This document shows positions 46,200 through 58,645 of a stretch of 64,000 bases of DNA, one piece after another (within the stretch, counting starts at the first letter, position 1; each line of letters opens with the position of its first letter). Origin of the DNA: Isoetes taiwanensis (taxonomy: Eukaryota; Streptophyta; Lycopodiopsida; Isoetales; Isoetaceae); NCBI GenBank assembly GCA_021234155.1, contig JAJEKV010000760.1, positions 1 through 64,000 on the forward strand, read 5' to 3'. A program made the translations under genes and the position numbers. The notes beneath the pieces were generated by a model. That model saw only the letters and a program-made list of their open reading frames with translations. It was not told where the DNA came from and did not search any database.

Positions 46200-48400
46200 A
46201 ACAATGCATACCTCAAGAGTTCTCATCATCCTCGTTAGCTTCTTTAGCCACTAATTCTTGCAATTGTGCCCCCACACTCTTGGGGATCACCACTAACAAC
46301 GGCCTGGTCTCTACAGCCCAATCGTAGTCTATTGTTTTCAAATGTTGGTAGCGTATGGTCATTAGGATTGGGTCTCCAACTCTTTCTCCAAAATCCCTAT
46401 CTTTGCATTGCATATGAGGTTCCCTTTCGGGCAGCCAGGCTCAAACCAAGAGACAAACACCTCTTAAGTAATGAGGGAGATTAGGGTCCTCTATTGGGTC
46501 CTCTTCGCAAAAGCCATCCCGTCAGAGCGTTATCATGTGGCTTTGATCAAGAAGAGCATTCCTTTCTTGACATCTTGTGCACGGTGAATATTTCAACTGG
46601 GTTCTTGGGTCTACCCGAAAGGCCCTACATAATGAGATGCTTCAATGTGTTGATCCACCAACACGTTTTGGGTTCTTCCAATGCGTCTTGCACAGTTTGG
46701 GCGGAAATCTTGAATGACACTCTGTGGGGCTGAGCGTCCCCAAGCTTTTCGCAACAAGGTGGACCAGTAGTCAATAACTTCATTCATATATGTGTTGGAC
46801 CATGATTTATCGCTAGCTCTAGAAATAGCCGCCCGTTGCATCATGTACTTGGCAATAGAAGATCTCAATGCACCTATATCTTTCAAGCTCCCATATGGCA
46901 CTTGCGACCTTGGGTGACCCCTCCGGAATCATAGGTAAACCTTGGGCATCCTCCTTCCACATTCCCGATTCCCTTTCGTGTGAGTCACTCTATGCCCCTG
47001 GCCTCATCTTGTAGAACATTAGTGGCCATCCATCCTTCATGCGAGAACTTGAAGAGTAGAGGTTCCAAATGACCACATAAACGGTCCTTCTTATCGGGGA
47101 TAAAACCTTTCACCGAATTCCTTCCAATTAGGAACCTCGACACAAGGTAAGGTGAAGGAGACTTTGAACTACACTGCCTGAAGAGTTACATAAGCTCACG
47201 GAATAGTCAATGCATCGATCTTCTCATTAGAGTAGAGTAGTTTCAAAGAGGGCATCTATGTCATCGTGGGTGTGTCCAACCATCATGAATCCCGGTGCAC
47301 TTGATCGAAGACACCTAACCAAACCAAGTATGACAAGTAAGAAAAAGATACACTGTTCTTGTTTTGACCTGAGCAATTGTCTAGCTAGAGTAAAGCCTCC
47401 TAGGCAACTTCTTGGTACCATAGGGCCCTTGGGAGGAGGGAGGAAAATCATTCCTAGTGCCATTTACCATTTTGTTCTAAGGGCATCCGTGCTCCACCCA
47501 GCTGACTTTCGGGATGATGTATGTCTCAAATGTCCCCAATTGTCCTCAGATTGATTCTCCAGTGTTTTCAAGGTATGATTTAAAGATCCCACATGAAAAT
47601 TCGAATCATCAGGCCAGAGGTCCAGTGAGAAGTGGCCCAAGGCACCTACACCATGCCCGTGCATGAGAGCACCTGTAACACTCACCTTCAATCGTTCACC
47701 CCTCCAAACAGACTTTGCTAGCTTTTCTAGACGAGGAACCATGGTCTTATTACGATCCATCTTATCATGTATAATGGTTAAAGCATGTTCGGGGAGATCG
47801 ATGAGACAAAGCTCTCCATGACCGATAGAGACTCACGCATGAAAGTTGAGTTGTCATGTGAGATTTCCTTTCACGACAAGCTCCCTTCTTTCATTTGGAT
47901 CTCTAGTCTTGGCAAGCTTCTCCTTTATCACAATACAGGTATTACACTTAGAAAATGCTATCCTTTTAGCGATTGCTACCTCTGAGTGGTTCTCCTTCCA
48001 TGCTGACAAGATATCTACCTCTTGATGTATGTCCTTTTTAGTCAAGATGGAAGGTAATCTCTTCACGTTCTCTCTAGTGCCTCCACTCGTAACCTTTGAG
48101 CGGTGTGGCATAGTCACCGGCATTTTCATCTATATACATACATAGCAACGTGATTCCGCCGAGTGTATGAGATCTTGTCTTCTTAGATCCGGAGTTTCCA
48201 TGCTCCGCAATCCCGCGGGCCACTCAAAAATAGCTTCCTCCATTTGTAAAATGTAGAAATGGGTATACCATAAGCACTATGCCATGCCTTCACGCAGACT
48301 TGCTTGTTGTTCAGCATTAGCTTTGTGACAATTCCATTCTCTAAGCAAAGATCTAGCATATTGAAAGCAAAAGTTGTGCGTTGGGCTTTCATGTTCGATT
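46200..48400 (-). pseudogene. Decayed GHTHEDID-type (DUF7869-like) transposon protein
   Basis: Minus-strand fragments lie in a consistent order. 48183-48392 has NKQVCVKAWHSAYGIPISTF, like the 'VC..AF...hGI' N-terminal block. 47854-48129 has a Cys pair in FSKCNTCIVIKEKL. 47464-47760 begins MDRNKT and contains VTGALMHGHG and DDSNFHVGSLNHTL. 47227-47463 ends with FMMVGHTHDDIDALF. 46611-46901 and 46213-46413 may be the C-terminus. The order DGMDxxKT, VTGxxxHG, DSNxxxxxLxxTL, GHTHEDID is what I remember of plant and other eukaryotic DUF7869 proteins, often associated with transposons. The spacing of the Asp residues and the final D/E would fit an RNase-H-like nuclease, but that is inference. Several frameshifts and stops inactivate it. 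The family attribution is from memory. Confidence 0.6.
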
Positions 48401-49429
48401 AAAGGTCCTCATGCGAGTTTCTACCTCTTTAAGCGTGAAATTAGCACAACATCTCTTCAAGCGGCGAGCGAGGACTGGCTGCAAGATAAGCGTCGGTTAT
48501 TGGTTTTCTTTCACATTTGCTTAGGAGGCGGAGCATGGTCAGCCCTCCTGTTTACCATGTGGTATTGTCTTTTTTTTGGTATTCCAACCTCGGCACTGAT
48601 AACATAAGGTTCTTTCTCGGAGCTCTGTCTCCTTCCGCGGTAGAAACTAGACTTTGGCGGAATCTTTGTCTACTAGAACCAATGCTATTGGCCATCTCAC
48701 CAAATCATGCACACTGGCGGCATTTACGCGCACAAGCTTTGACGGCGCATGGAAATGTTGTCGGGCATAGACGCGGGTTCATAATAGAAACCCCTATCGA
48801 TTCTTCACCCAGCTTCATGTCAGACACAGCATCGTTTGGATCTGCGAAGACGATGACACCTGAAGCATAAGGCATATTGCAGCACTAGTCTTCTCCACTA
48901 GTTGATCTCTAGAAATCCCATGCACTTCACTTGGTTTCTTTGATTTTCTACACTACCATTTTTTCCCCACGCCAATTTATCCGTTTGATCTGACCAGGTG
49001 GTGTGCAGACATCGGGTGCTGCATCGATTTCATTCTTCACGTCGCTTTTGCACCAAAGAACAAAGCTACCGATAGCTTCGCCTAGCTTGTCCACTTCTAG
49101 TTCGGGAAACGGAAGTGGTATGCGCCATCAACACAACTAGCGAAAATACTATCAAATCCTCTGGCACGGGAACGTTGTGGTGGTGCATGAAGTTGTGCAC
49201 TCTGCCTTCAGCCACTTTCTTCCCCAACAAGTAGAATGACTGTAGTGTTTCCATCCTACAAAACAGGTCAACATTGCTCGTCAACATCGCGATCGTGATC
49301 CTATGGACCACATTGGTAAGAAAATAAGTGGGGCATTATTCATGGCCCCACCAAGTATTATTTTATGAGCTCAGCTCTAACTCAAAACTTCAGCTCTAAC
49401 TAAAATGTCTATGGCCCACCAACAAATCA

Positions 49430-49605
49430 TTTTCCTCTAGGATTGCATGACAGAATACCTCCACAAGATCGCGGAGGCGATCCTCTGGACCACTGAATTA
49501 GTTATGACCATTAGCTCTCTAACTAAATTAGTTATGACCATTAAAAAATCATTTTCCTCTGGGATTTACCTCCACAAGATCGCAGCCACGATTATTTCGA
49601 TCACG
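49430..49605. repeat. Partial tandem duplication
   Basis: TTTTCCTCTGGGATT- and CCTCCACAAGATCGC-type words occur at 49,430-49,490 and 49,550-49,605. The phrase TTAGTTATGACCATTA is also repeated twice between them. No gene is claimed; the open frame 49447-49749 spans the duplication. Confidence 0.6.
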
Positions 49606-50277
49606 GCAGATTTAGAGCGATGTAGTGACGCCGCATTAGCGTCAATATCTGGCGGGGATGTGATCGCGATTCCTTTAAGCGAATCAGAAAGAACTGTCTG
49701 GTTGAACAACAAAATCCTACTCGGTGAGTCTTCGGTTATTTGGACGTAGGCGTAAATAATAATTGCAACTGTTATTTCCACCACAAATGTCTATTTTACT
49801 GTTTATTAGAATGGAGAATGTCCTAATTTGGCAACCATATAGCGGATCTACAATCATATAAGGAAGATCACCCATCTTAAGGTGATGGACTGCACCATTA
49901 AGCATCATTATTACATTCCTCCAAGAAATGCACCATTGATGGACGGGCTTTAGCAGGTTACAGAGAGCCGTAAACAGCATATACCATATAAGAGATGGTT
50001 TTATTCTGATGCGCGAATGGTGTGGTTGTGGAAAGGCATAATCATAATTAATTTGAGGCAAGAATTCGAGAAAACCCCTTATTCAAAGAAATTTGAGGCT
50101 AGAACTCTTATCGGCACATAGGAATTGCAAAATCCTCTCAGCTAACACTTTGTAATCACATATTACTATTATCTCCCATACATAAACAACAAAACAGAAC
50201 TCACCTCCTTAATTGATTAATGTCTAGCAGCATATGCAGTGAAGGCCTTAGGATTGTGAACCCTGGCAGCTTGCGAC

Positions 50278-50345
50278 ACTCGAGCGCCTTCAAGAACAGA
50301 GCGAGCGCCTTCAAGAATAGAACGGTGCCCTTCAGAAACGGTTTA
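50278..50345. repeat. GAGCGCCTTCAAGAACAGA repeat
   Basis: Three imperfect copies of a 19- to 21-bp unit in a row. No coding significance is seen. Confidence 0.7.
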
Positions 50346-51034
50346 AGCCCTCGAGGAAATCGGCGCCTTCAGGAGCGTAACGTTTGAATTCAAAATTGAA
50401 TCCCCAACAAGGGCGGCCTTGAAATCTAGTTCCTAATTTCAAAGCGTAAAACATCCTTTTCGTCAAGTAGCTCCTCCGTATGAAGGCCGAGAAAAGGCGC
50501 GCTTTTATTCCGTGGCGCATTTATTAAAGCGGGGATTTCATTCCTGAGGGCGATGGATGCATGTCTTTCTCAATCTGATTTTTGAATCCGGACGTCCAAG
50601 TCTAGAAGGTACCTCTTATGTGCTTTATGTCTTAATTATAGCAAATTTATTCGCTCTCCGAATGATGGCGGCTGCATTAGTGGCGATGTAATTATAAATG
50701 CGGCAATAATGGCTGACAATTATGGCGTCGAGAATCATACGTGTGGCATTAATTTTGGCGACCACGGGGTACTACTTATTCTCGTTAGCCAAAAAGTTTT
50801 TAAAGGGAGTAAGCCATCGAGTAAATCCGGCCTTGACTCAATTGGCCTTGATTGCATAGTCCGGAAAGCCACTTTTCAGTTTTTCTAAGCGCCCAGCGAT
50901 CCATGGCACCCTAAAGCCGGCTCTTAGAGAAGGTAAGATCCCTTTAAGCTCATGAAGATCGTGACGTGATTTTTTTGGAGAATGTTTGTTTTATTTTTCG
51001 CTTCTTTTATTTTCGCTTGTTTTGGAAGTGCCAC

Positions 51035-51225
51035 AAATTTGTGGAATGCTTGGCGAGGATCGTGGCGCGATCTTGTGGGTGTTAAACGAGGGATGCGACC
51101 GCGCCGGTCTTCTAGAGTACTTGGCGGGGATCGGACCCAGCGATCTTGTGGAGATCTTCGACAACAAGCTTGCTGATTCTGGTGGAGTGCTTGGCGGGGA
51201 TGGCCAGCGATCTTGTGGAGTGCTT
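51035..51225. repeat. Tandem repeat, GTGCTTGGCGGGGAT...AGCGATCTTGTGGAG
   Basis: Three diverged copies of a 65-75 bp unit occur. Each has GGAATGCTTGGCGAGGAT- or GAGTGCTTGGCGGGGAT-like sequence, then GCGATCTTGTGG. The unit is GC-richer than the surroundings. It generates overlapping open frames on both strands that I do not regard as genes. Confidence 0.75.
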
Positions 51226-51289
51226 TCGGCATGATATGCCAGTTGTGGAGAACTCGGCATGATCCTTGTCAGCGATGTTGTGTAGTGTT

Positions 51290-54200
51290 ATGTGGTTTAC
51301 GTTCGTACCATCGGCTTTATACTTGCATTTCGTTTGCTTACGGCTTTGGTTTGTTTACGATGGGACGTTGAACACGCCAAGATCATCACACCTTCAAATG
51401 AAAATGGTGCATTGAAATTACCACAAGCAATTCCTCAAACCAAAGGTGACCGCAGGAAAAGTTGTTCCTCGGTTGGCAAGAAAGGCGAGGACATACAACG
51501 AGATAGGGATTGTGATTGTTATGTGGGGAAGGAACAAAAACAATGTCGGGACGCCATTATATCTGGCGTGGAGGATACACAACAATAAATTGTTCCATGA
51601 GTAATGCGTTAAAAGTGGACGAACTACGATCCTCACCGATGATAGCTAGCAAGTTGAAATGTTTCAAGGCTACCTGAGGAAAAAAAATATTCCCTACTAG
51701 TGCAAAAGGATATGTATGGGGCCGCGGTCTCACGAATCTTTATCTCTTCAGGAATAAAGGCGTGGATACCGTCCCGGTTTCTCGACATCGAGTGAAAGGT
51801 TTGCTATTAGACAAAAGAAACCACCGAAAACATTGCATTGAAAGCTAAACGTGATGAGAAAATGCCTTCTGGTCATGGACACAAACGCTAAGAGCCTCGG
51901 CCAAGAAGAAGAATATAAGGCACTCCGCCTCTAAAAGCAGGACTCTACCTAGACCAGAGCCCTATCGTGGGCACCCGCCCAGCGTGCATCCTTCAGCTAT
52001 TATTGATCCCACACAGCCTTTGGCTATTTGTGCTCCACCTGTTCCAACGAAAGACACGTTGGTTCCCAACAAAATATCTAAGTTTCACGATCAACCGCGA
52101 AGCCCGACAACATCGGATAGTGGAGGCAACCCCCGATCGTCCTTTTTACCAATCCGGGATTATCTTCTTCGAAAAGCTTAGCATGACCGGTTATGCCAAC
52201 CGAAGCTTAAAAATTCAATCCAGGAAGAACGTTAAGTTACCGACAACAAAGCGCACGAACCTTGAGCAAAGTTTAAAGCGGTTTTATCAAGCTTGGTGTT
52301 ACCGGGTTTATGAAGGTATCTATTTTGGTTGCGAACCGGCTCCCGCTAATCACCCATCGAATGCATTCAAATGACCATGTATTGCAAACACTTGTGAAGA
52401 GCTTCAAGTGGGATCCTACAGAGAGGTCCTCACACCCAAGGACGTTGTCCCCGCCGACCCAATTACTAGGTGATCGTTATTATCCATCATATAAGTTTTG
52501 TGCTTCTTAACTAATCGATTGTGCATTATTTCGGGAAAAAGATCACCGGAACACGAAAGTGATTTGAAGGGCAAAAATTTTGGATAATTTCGGCAACCAT
52601 AGTATATGTCTTGACTCAATTGCTTTTTTTGCGGTGTTGTTGAGAAGCTGGAACAACGGCTTGAGTTTGCTAAAGCCTACGCCGTAGAGAAGGACCAGTC
52701 TTTGAATGGAAATTTGTCGGATAGAGAATATATTGAATTGAGCATTGATTGCAATGAAGTCATTGCTAACACCGTATATCTGAGAGAGCCTTTGATAGAG
52801 AAGTTTGAACAGCTACGGCATCAACAACAAGGCATATGGATGTCCTCCGGGACCCATTGGTACTTTGCTACAACATCGGCATGGAAGGTATTTTGTTTTC
52901 TTAGCTCATCAACAGCGGCCGATTTCCACAGACTTTCCGAGATAGCTACTATAACATTGAAGGTGAAGGAGCTAAAAGATGAAAACAGTTCATTTTGGAG
53001 GAGGCGGGTCTTTAAAAATTAATGGAAGTGGCCAACAAATGGGTGAGCGAAAATACGTGATGAACCACGGGATTTACCACGATAGGGCCAAGGGACTTCT
53101 TCAACAAAACTTGGCTAAGATACCTTAGAGGCATGTCTAATGCGAGAGGTTTGTCCATTTGCTAGATGAGATTTTGGAAGGAAAAACATACCTTAAGATG
53201 CAAAGCCGGGATATCCATGGCGAGGTTTTTATTAAAGCAAACGCATACCATTGACATTAAGCTTGACCTTCATGCGCAAAGAGATTGTGTCCTATGCTTC
53301 CACATTGCTTCGTGAAAAGATTACTCTTCCTTGAAGAATTGTTGTCCCGACTTTCTGCTTCCGCAGAACATCGGTTCTTGATATATCTCGATTGGGATCG
53401 AGAATACGTGAAAGCCAATTACAACAAAGATCATGTCGGTGGGTAATTTGCGGTTGCTTTTTAGAGCCGATTAGATCGATTTTGAAACACGAAGAGGCTA
53501 TCAAAATCAAAGAAAAGAAAAAATGTTGTTCACGCGATTTGACAAAGGAAGGATTTCCTCGTCCCTCCGAAGATCGAGAATGCAACTTTGGTGTTCATTG
53601 ACATTAGGGATTCTCTACAATATGGACTGCAAAAGTACATGGAACTCTTTACAAGAATATCCGGCATGACAAACGCTAATATTTATCACCTAGTTATTAC
53701 GATGCAGGTGCGTGGAACTTGCCCGATTGTTTATAGCGATGTGATTCAAAATGGTCCCCATTTACGTAGGCACATATGACGAGCAAGGATGGATGAACAA
53801 GAAAAGGGTGAAGGAATATCGATATTACATCACCCATATTTCAATAACGAAGCGACTCTAGGGTAACGTCGATATTACTCGAGCTCGAACCCGTTTGACC
53901 GCCGGTGAAACGGCACCAAAGAACACCCCTTGCCACCAATGCCCCACACCGTAATGAAGAAACTGATGAGAAAAATGAGAAAAAATGGCAGATTTACTTC
54001 CACAGGGTAAACCGGATACAAGTTTGTCGAATGGAAGGTGATCACGCACGAAATGCGGGTTGAAGGCATCATATGCTTACTACATTGTTGACGGTGGGTG
54101 CCCAAGGATGGTTGTGTCCTTGATTTCTTCAAATGCGCTTCCCGTGTTCTTTAATGCAGTGGAAAGAAAAGTATTGCATCTCGAAAGCCAAGGTAAAGTA

Positions 54201-54900
54201 TGCCGATTTCTTAGGACTTTCTTGGATAAGTTTGAAAAAATGGTTTACCCCGCACTAGGGAGACAAGATTGAAGAGGAGAAAGGGTACACTACAAATGAT
54301 CCCGACAAGATCAATATTAATATTATCCAGTAAAAACGTATATATCCAAGCTTGATGAAATCTTGGATCAAATGGATGAGAAGAGCTACAAGGAAAGGAT
54401 GCAGGAGACCAAAAGACTTCAGAGTCATCGAGAAAGGTATTAATGCGTTTAGAGCCTATGTTTCAAAAATTGGGGGCTTTAAACAAAAAGATTTGATGCC
54501 TACATGCCTTTCACATCTTGCGGGTCAACTTTCGAATACATAGGAATGGACGGTGGAAGGCTGATCGAGGGTGAGCCAAGTGGTACAATAAGAGCACGGG
54601 TTGTAGCCAAGAAAAAGAAGCTCTTCCATACCCCGATATCGACTCGGTGGTCCAAAATGGCGATCGGTGGGAAGCGGCGCAATGGATCTTGAAATCGGAA
54701 GGACGGATCCACATCTCCAAGTCCCTTACCGAGCCATGTGTCCAGACATCTCGAATGTAAACGTGCTATCTGGAGATGGGACACATCCGAGGTTATAAGA
54801 AGGGGCGGGAACATGTTGCTAGGATATCACGAGATAGGTGTTGTACCCTCGAATTAGTATCGTAAACCCGGATGGGTAAATTACGCCTCCGGCAAAAGAA
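51290..54900 (+). pseudogene. Unidentified decayed coding-like sequence inside the element
   Basis: Plus-strand open fragments with protein-like composition include 51292-51588, 51967-52374, 52702-53022, 53588-53779, 54060-54272, 54352-54543 and 54504-54692. Examples are FIDIRDSLQYGLQKYMEL at about 53,595 and LDEILDQMDEKSYKERMQ at about 54,350. The fragments share orientation and could be parts of one long decayed protein, or of a separate nested element. I found no recognisable catalytic motif. This is the largest unexplained coding-like block within the nested element. Confidence 0.35.
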
Positions 54901-55438
54901 ATGTACATTACTATATCCGAGGAATATAATGTATAAGGCTTTGAAGATTTGCACATCTTTGAGTTTTATTATTGTTTGAGTTTTGTTTCTTGTATAAACT
55001 TTCGGTGACGCGATCTTTGTTAGCACTTTCTTAGGTTGATTTGCCTTCTCCGGACTTTCTTTGTAAATTAAGAACTAATCATATGGTAGCTAAACAAATC
55101 AAAATGTTCGCCAACCGCGATCTTCGCTATCACTTTGTTTTCTTTTTTCATCCATATGTAGACCTAAATGGACTTGTGATCTTATATCCATGGGCTAGCT
55201 AAGCGGCTTTTCAAATTTTCGCCATCGCGATCCTCACGAGTATTTTTACTATTTGTTGTGGGACAGCTCTTACTCTCAGAAAGGAGCTTGGGATAGCCTT
55301 TATAAAATGTCTAAACGGGATATATCGGCCGGTTGTGGTGGAAAATCATCGAAAAAAACGCAACTTTTACTCTGTTGTAAACCACTTACTTGTTTTATAG
55401 ACAACCAAGAACCTATTTCATGCTAAACGAATTCGAAA

Positions 55439-55466
55439 TTCTCTAATTAATGAATTCGCTTAGTAA
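55439..55466. repeat. Right inverted repeat and target duplication of insertion
   Basis: TTCTCTAATTAATGAA (55,439-55,454) is the inverted partner of 44,845-44,860, with one mismatch. It is followed five bases later by the TTAGTAA target copy at 55,460-55,466. Confidence 0.8.
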
Positions 55467-57364
55467 GGTGAGGAATGTCATGTTTGCTCCCGGATTACGT
55501 CTAATATCATGTCTCTTGCTGAATTTGAGAAAGCAGCCATCACATTGTTCGGAAATGGCAAAGCCTATCTCTGCCAAGAGGAATCCACTTTGAAGGAATT
55601 GACTTGAAAAGTCAAGCAGTTCATGGCACATGGGCCTTCTGTAATGGTTTTTGTATGTCTTTGATGGATTCGGTTTATAAGATCGGCATGGTCTTGTATG
55701 TGCTGATTTGGTTTGTTGAGCATCACGTGGCATGCTCTTTTTTTCGCCATGTTGGAGGCAATCATTGCATATGCTTTGTACAAGAACAAGATGGTTACAG
55801 TGTATTCCCTCTCGAAATGTGTCAAGCTTTGAGTGTCTTTGCATGCCACCTCGAAAGCAACCTCAACGGCCTTTTCCACAAAGAGGGCTATTCATCGAAA
55901 GCAACTCAACCTCTTTGAGCGGGCCGATTCTGATTTGTGCTATATGTCCGATGTTTCACTAGGTGGAAAGAGTTATTTTTGACCTTGATTGATGATTTCA
56001 CCAAGTGTATACTTTGTAATCCAAACTGAGGTGCTTGGTAAGTTCAAGGCCTTCAAAGCAAATAAATGGGGTGACGCATTGTGGTTAGTAATAAAAAAGT
56101 TGAGAAGTGACAATGGAGGTGAATATGTTTCTAATGCCTTTGATGAGTTCCTCATGGAAGAAGGTATTGAAAGACAGTTAATCATTCTTATGCTCATCCA
56201 CAAAATGGTGTAGCTGAAAGGAGGAATAGATCTTTGCTTGATTTGGCAAGATCTATGATGAGTCACAAGCAACTGTCTGAATCTTTTTGGGAAGAGGCAA
56301 GAGGACAACAAAGATATTTGGCAAAAATAGGTCGCCACTAAAAAGGTAGTCCAGTTGTGACTCCTTATGAAGCATTTTGGAGAATGAAACCGGATGTGTC
56401 TCATTTGAGGGTGTTTGATGCTTGGCTTATGCTTCCATACCGCCGAGAAGCTGAGAAAAAGATGGGAAGTTGCATGACGTATCGGCCAAAGCCATCTTCA
56501 TTGGGTATCCGGAAAATAAAAAAGGTTATAAGTTGTATGATCCTTCCAACAAGCAGGTTATTGTAAAGTGGAGTTCAAATCATTGAAGCATGTGTATGAT
56601 GGTATATCTTCCAATGATTCTCTTTGATTCACAATGACAAGAAGCTTGGATGTTGGAGATCTAATAGCACCGGCCGGTAGACCTCTCTCCCTCTCTAGTG
56701 GTTTCTCCAAAGGAACTCGATTTGCTGGTGGGAAATAGTGGCACGGGATGATCCTAATCCCACTTTCAGCCCTATGGTCCATGAGCGTGTTGGTTCCTTT
56801 TCAGTGGGGAGTCCAACACACATGAAGGTATCAGAAGCACCGATCCAAAGACTGCTATAAAGACCTATTGTAGCACCCGCTATACCTCCCGTTGTTGAAC
56901 CTAGGAGATCCAAGACGTCTCAAGGGAGAAACAAATTGTTGCAAAACCGTTCAAAGACCCGTTGTACCCGTTGTTGAAATTAGGAGATCAAAGACGCCCC
57001 GATGGAGAAACAAGAGAAGTCTAATGGATCATGTAACCCTGTTTTAATGGCAAAGGTCCGGGATCATGTTGATCCACACACCTTTCATGAAGCGACTAGT
57101 GATCCACAAGTGGCGCATGTAATGGAAGAAGAATACTCTCAGCTAGCGAAGCAAGGCACATGGGAATTGGTTGAACTTCCAGCTGATAAGCAAGTTATTG
57201 GCTGTAAGTGGGTGTTTAAAACCAAATTTCATGCTGATGGGGCAGTGTCAAAGCACAAAGATAGACTTGTAGCCAAGGGTTTTGCACAGAAAAAAGGCTT
57301 AGATTATGATGAAGTCTTTGCTCCCATAGCCAGAATGTCCACTATGTTGGGGTTCATGTCATAA
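55460..57364 (+). mobile_element. Ty1-copia retrotransposon, 3' part (integrase-RT start)
   Basis: The sequence resumes with the block between protease and integrase (VRNVMFAPGLR) and then a GNGKAYLCQE segment. Next come a decayed zinc-binding region near 55,830-55,890 and the integrase core. In the core, a DDF block stands at 55,991, SDNGGEY near 56,110 and NGVAERRN near 56,205, the three acidic positions of the DD35E catalytic centre. TPYEAFW and KPDVSHLRVF follow. The N-terminal part of reverse transcriptase is open at 57002-57364 (MEEEYSQLAKQGTWELVELP, then CKWVFKTK, RLVAKGFAQ, DYDEVFAPIARM). The polymerase YVDD motif, RNase H and 3' LTR are missing after 57,364, so the element is truncated as well as interrupted. 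Confidence 0.9.
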
Positions 57365-58640
57365 TGTTGGAATTAATGTCAGAATTTACAACAAAGTTGA
57401 AAGACAGTCTTGAGAATTGCTGAGATGAGTTGTGAAAGATTATTGGCATGCACATTGTATGATGGTATATCAGAACAAGGTTGTGAAACATAGAAAATGG
57501 TTTAAACAACCTAGTACTAAGCAGAACAATGGTTTACTTAACCTAGTTCTTGCTATTGAGTCAAAGTAGCAATGGTGATTATATGGAAGTTCTTATATTA
57601 GGTCATATATGATCTAATAAGATATAGGGACGTTCAATGGTTAAACCATGAACATGATTTAAAGGAATATCCTGGAAGTGCTATCGATATGCCTGGAGCC
57701 AAATTTAGTTCAAATAATTCTCGGTCCAATGCGATACAGGCATGATGATCGGATGATTTCGGAAAGGAGCAAGCGGTCTGGCATGACCGCCGGACTGCTC
57801 AGATAAAGTAAGAAGCATGACGAAACATTAGACATCGAATTTACACTGAAGTTTGAGGACGAAGTGAAGGTAAGAATTGGATGAGTTGAAGCAGTCTAAG
57901 TTCGAAGCTACAGTGTTTATTTCGATCCCATATGAACAGTGCCTAGTATGATTTTGTTCAATGGTTATGATTATCTATTTGAGTCATGAAATGAAGTTAT
58001 TTTATTGACATTGTATTTACTTAACAATGCTTAGAATATAAGTACTCAACTTGATCTTTTGGTTATTGATTTTATCTAAGGCAAGACCATTGAATATCTA
58101 TAAGGTTGAGTTGGTTTTAGTTGGTTTTATTCCATGTGAGGCAGCATATGATGCTTCTTTCATGCTTGTCTTGCAACGATTTTAAAAAGTATAGCTCAAA
58201 AACGAGTAGCAATTCCATTTTGATGCAGCATGCATTGCTTTTTGAGGGACACATCAGATTAGAAATATCTTCTAAAAACTTTTAAGCAATGCAGAAAGCA
58301 CAGGTTGAACCATCCCAATGCAAAGATTGACACATTGGAACATCAGCCTAATTTGGTGGCACAATTGATAAAAGTGAAGTAGATCAAGAAAAGCAGCAGA
58401 AAACTTTAAGTTTAGACCTTGTCCTCGTAAGTTTCCAGCAGTCAACCCTTGTATGACAATACCCTGTTATGATCAGAAAAATTATATAGTACAGGTACCT
58501 TTACACGTTCTAAAATTCATGCCATGCCATAAAGCAAGAAAACAACGGGTATAGAAGGCCAAAGGCATCAATTTGCAGGCATTCGGAGTATAGAGAAACA
58601 ATAAGCTGAAATTGTTTATCTAGTTCCCTCAATGTCTACT
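57365..58640. other. No gene seen; 3' flank of EXO70 copy 2
   Basis: No copia RT/RNase H motifs and no copy of the 5' LTR region could be found. The last few hundred bases before 58,640 are the probable 3' UTR and flank of the minus-strand EXO70 copy. They share a GGCATGGCATGAATTT segment with the flank of the plus-strand copy. Confidence 0.45.
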
Positions 58641-58645
58641 TTCAT

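Larger units (their letters stand above)
44837..55459. mobile_element. 10.6-kb TIR element nested in Ty1-copia
   Basis: This segment interrupts the copia polyprotein exactly between protease and the pre-integrase region. The flanking copia frame continues when the insert and one TTAGTAA copy are ignored. Short, imperfect subterminal inverted repeats lie 5-8 bp inside each end. Contents from left to right: a tandemly duplicated promoter plus small-ORF module (44.88-46.08 kb), a decayed minus-strand GHTHDDID protein (46.2-48.4 kb), small tandem repeats (49.4-51.2 kb) and unidentified plus-strand coding-like sequence (51.3-54.9 kb). The inverted repeats and 7- to 9-bp target duplication indicate a cut-and-paste DNA transposon rather than an LTR element. 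Which superfamily it belongs to is open; the target size is compatible with hAT- or Mutator-like insertion. A second nested insertion in the right half cannot be excluded. Confidence 0.75.

Noticed and set aside
50924-51260. Overlapping open frames of 60-100 codons on both strands
   Set aside because: They arise from the 65-75 bp tandem repeat; the frames are repeats of the same words and show no independent motif.
55443-55879. Minus-strand open frames of 104-133 codons
   Set aside because: They are antisense to the plus-strand copia protease-integrase linker.
57365-58640. Expected copia RT core, RNase H and 3' LTR
   Set aside because: No YVDD, RNase H blocks, or second copy of the sequence before the primer-binding site could be seen, so I did not annotate a 3' LTR.
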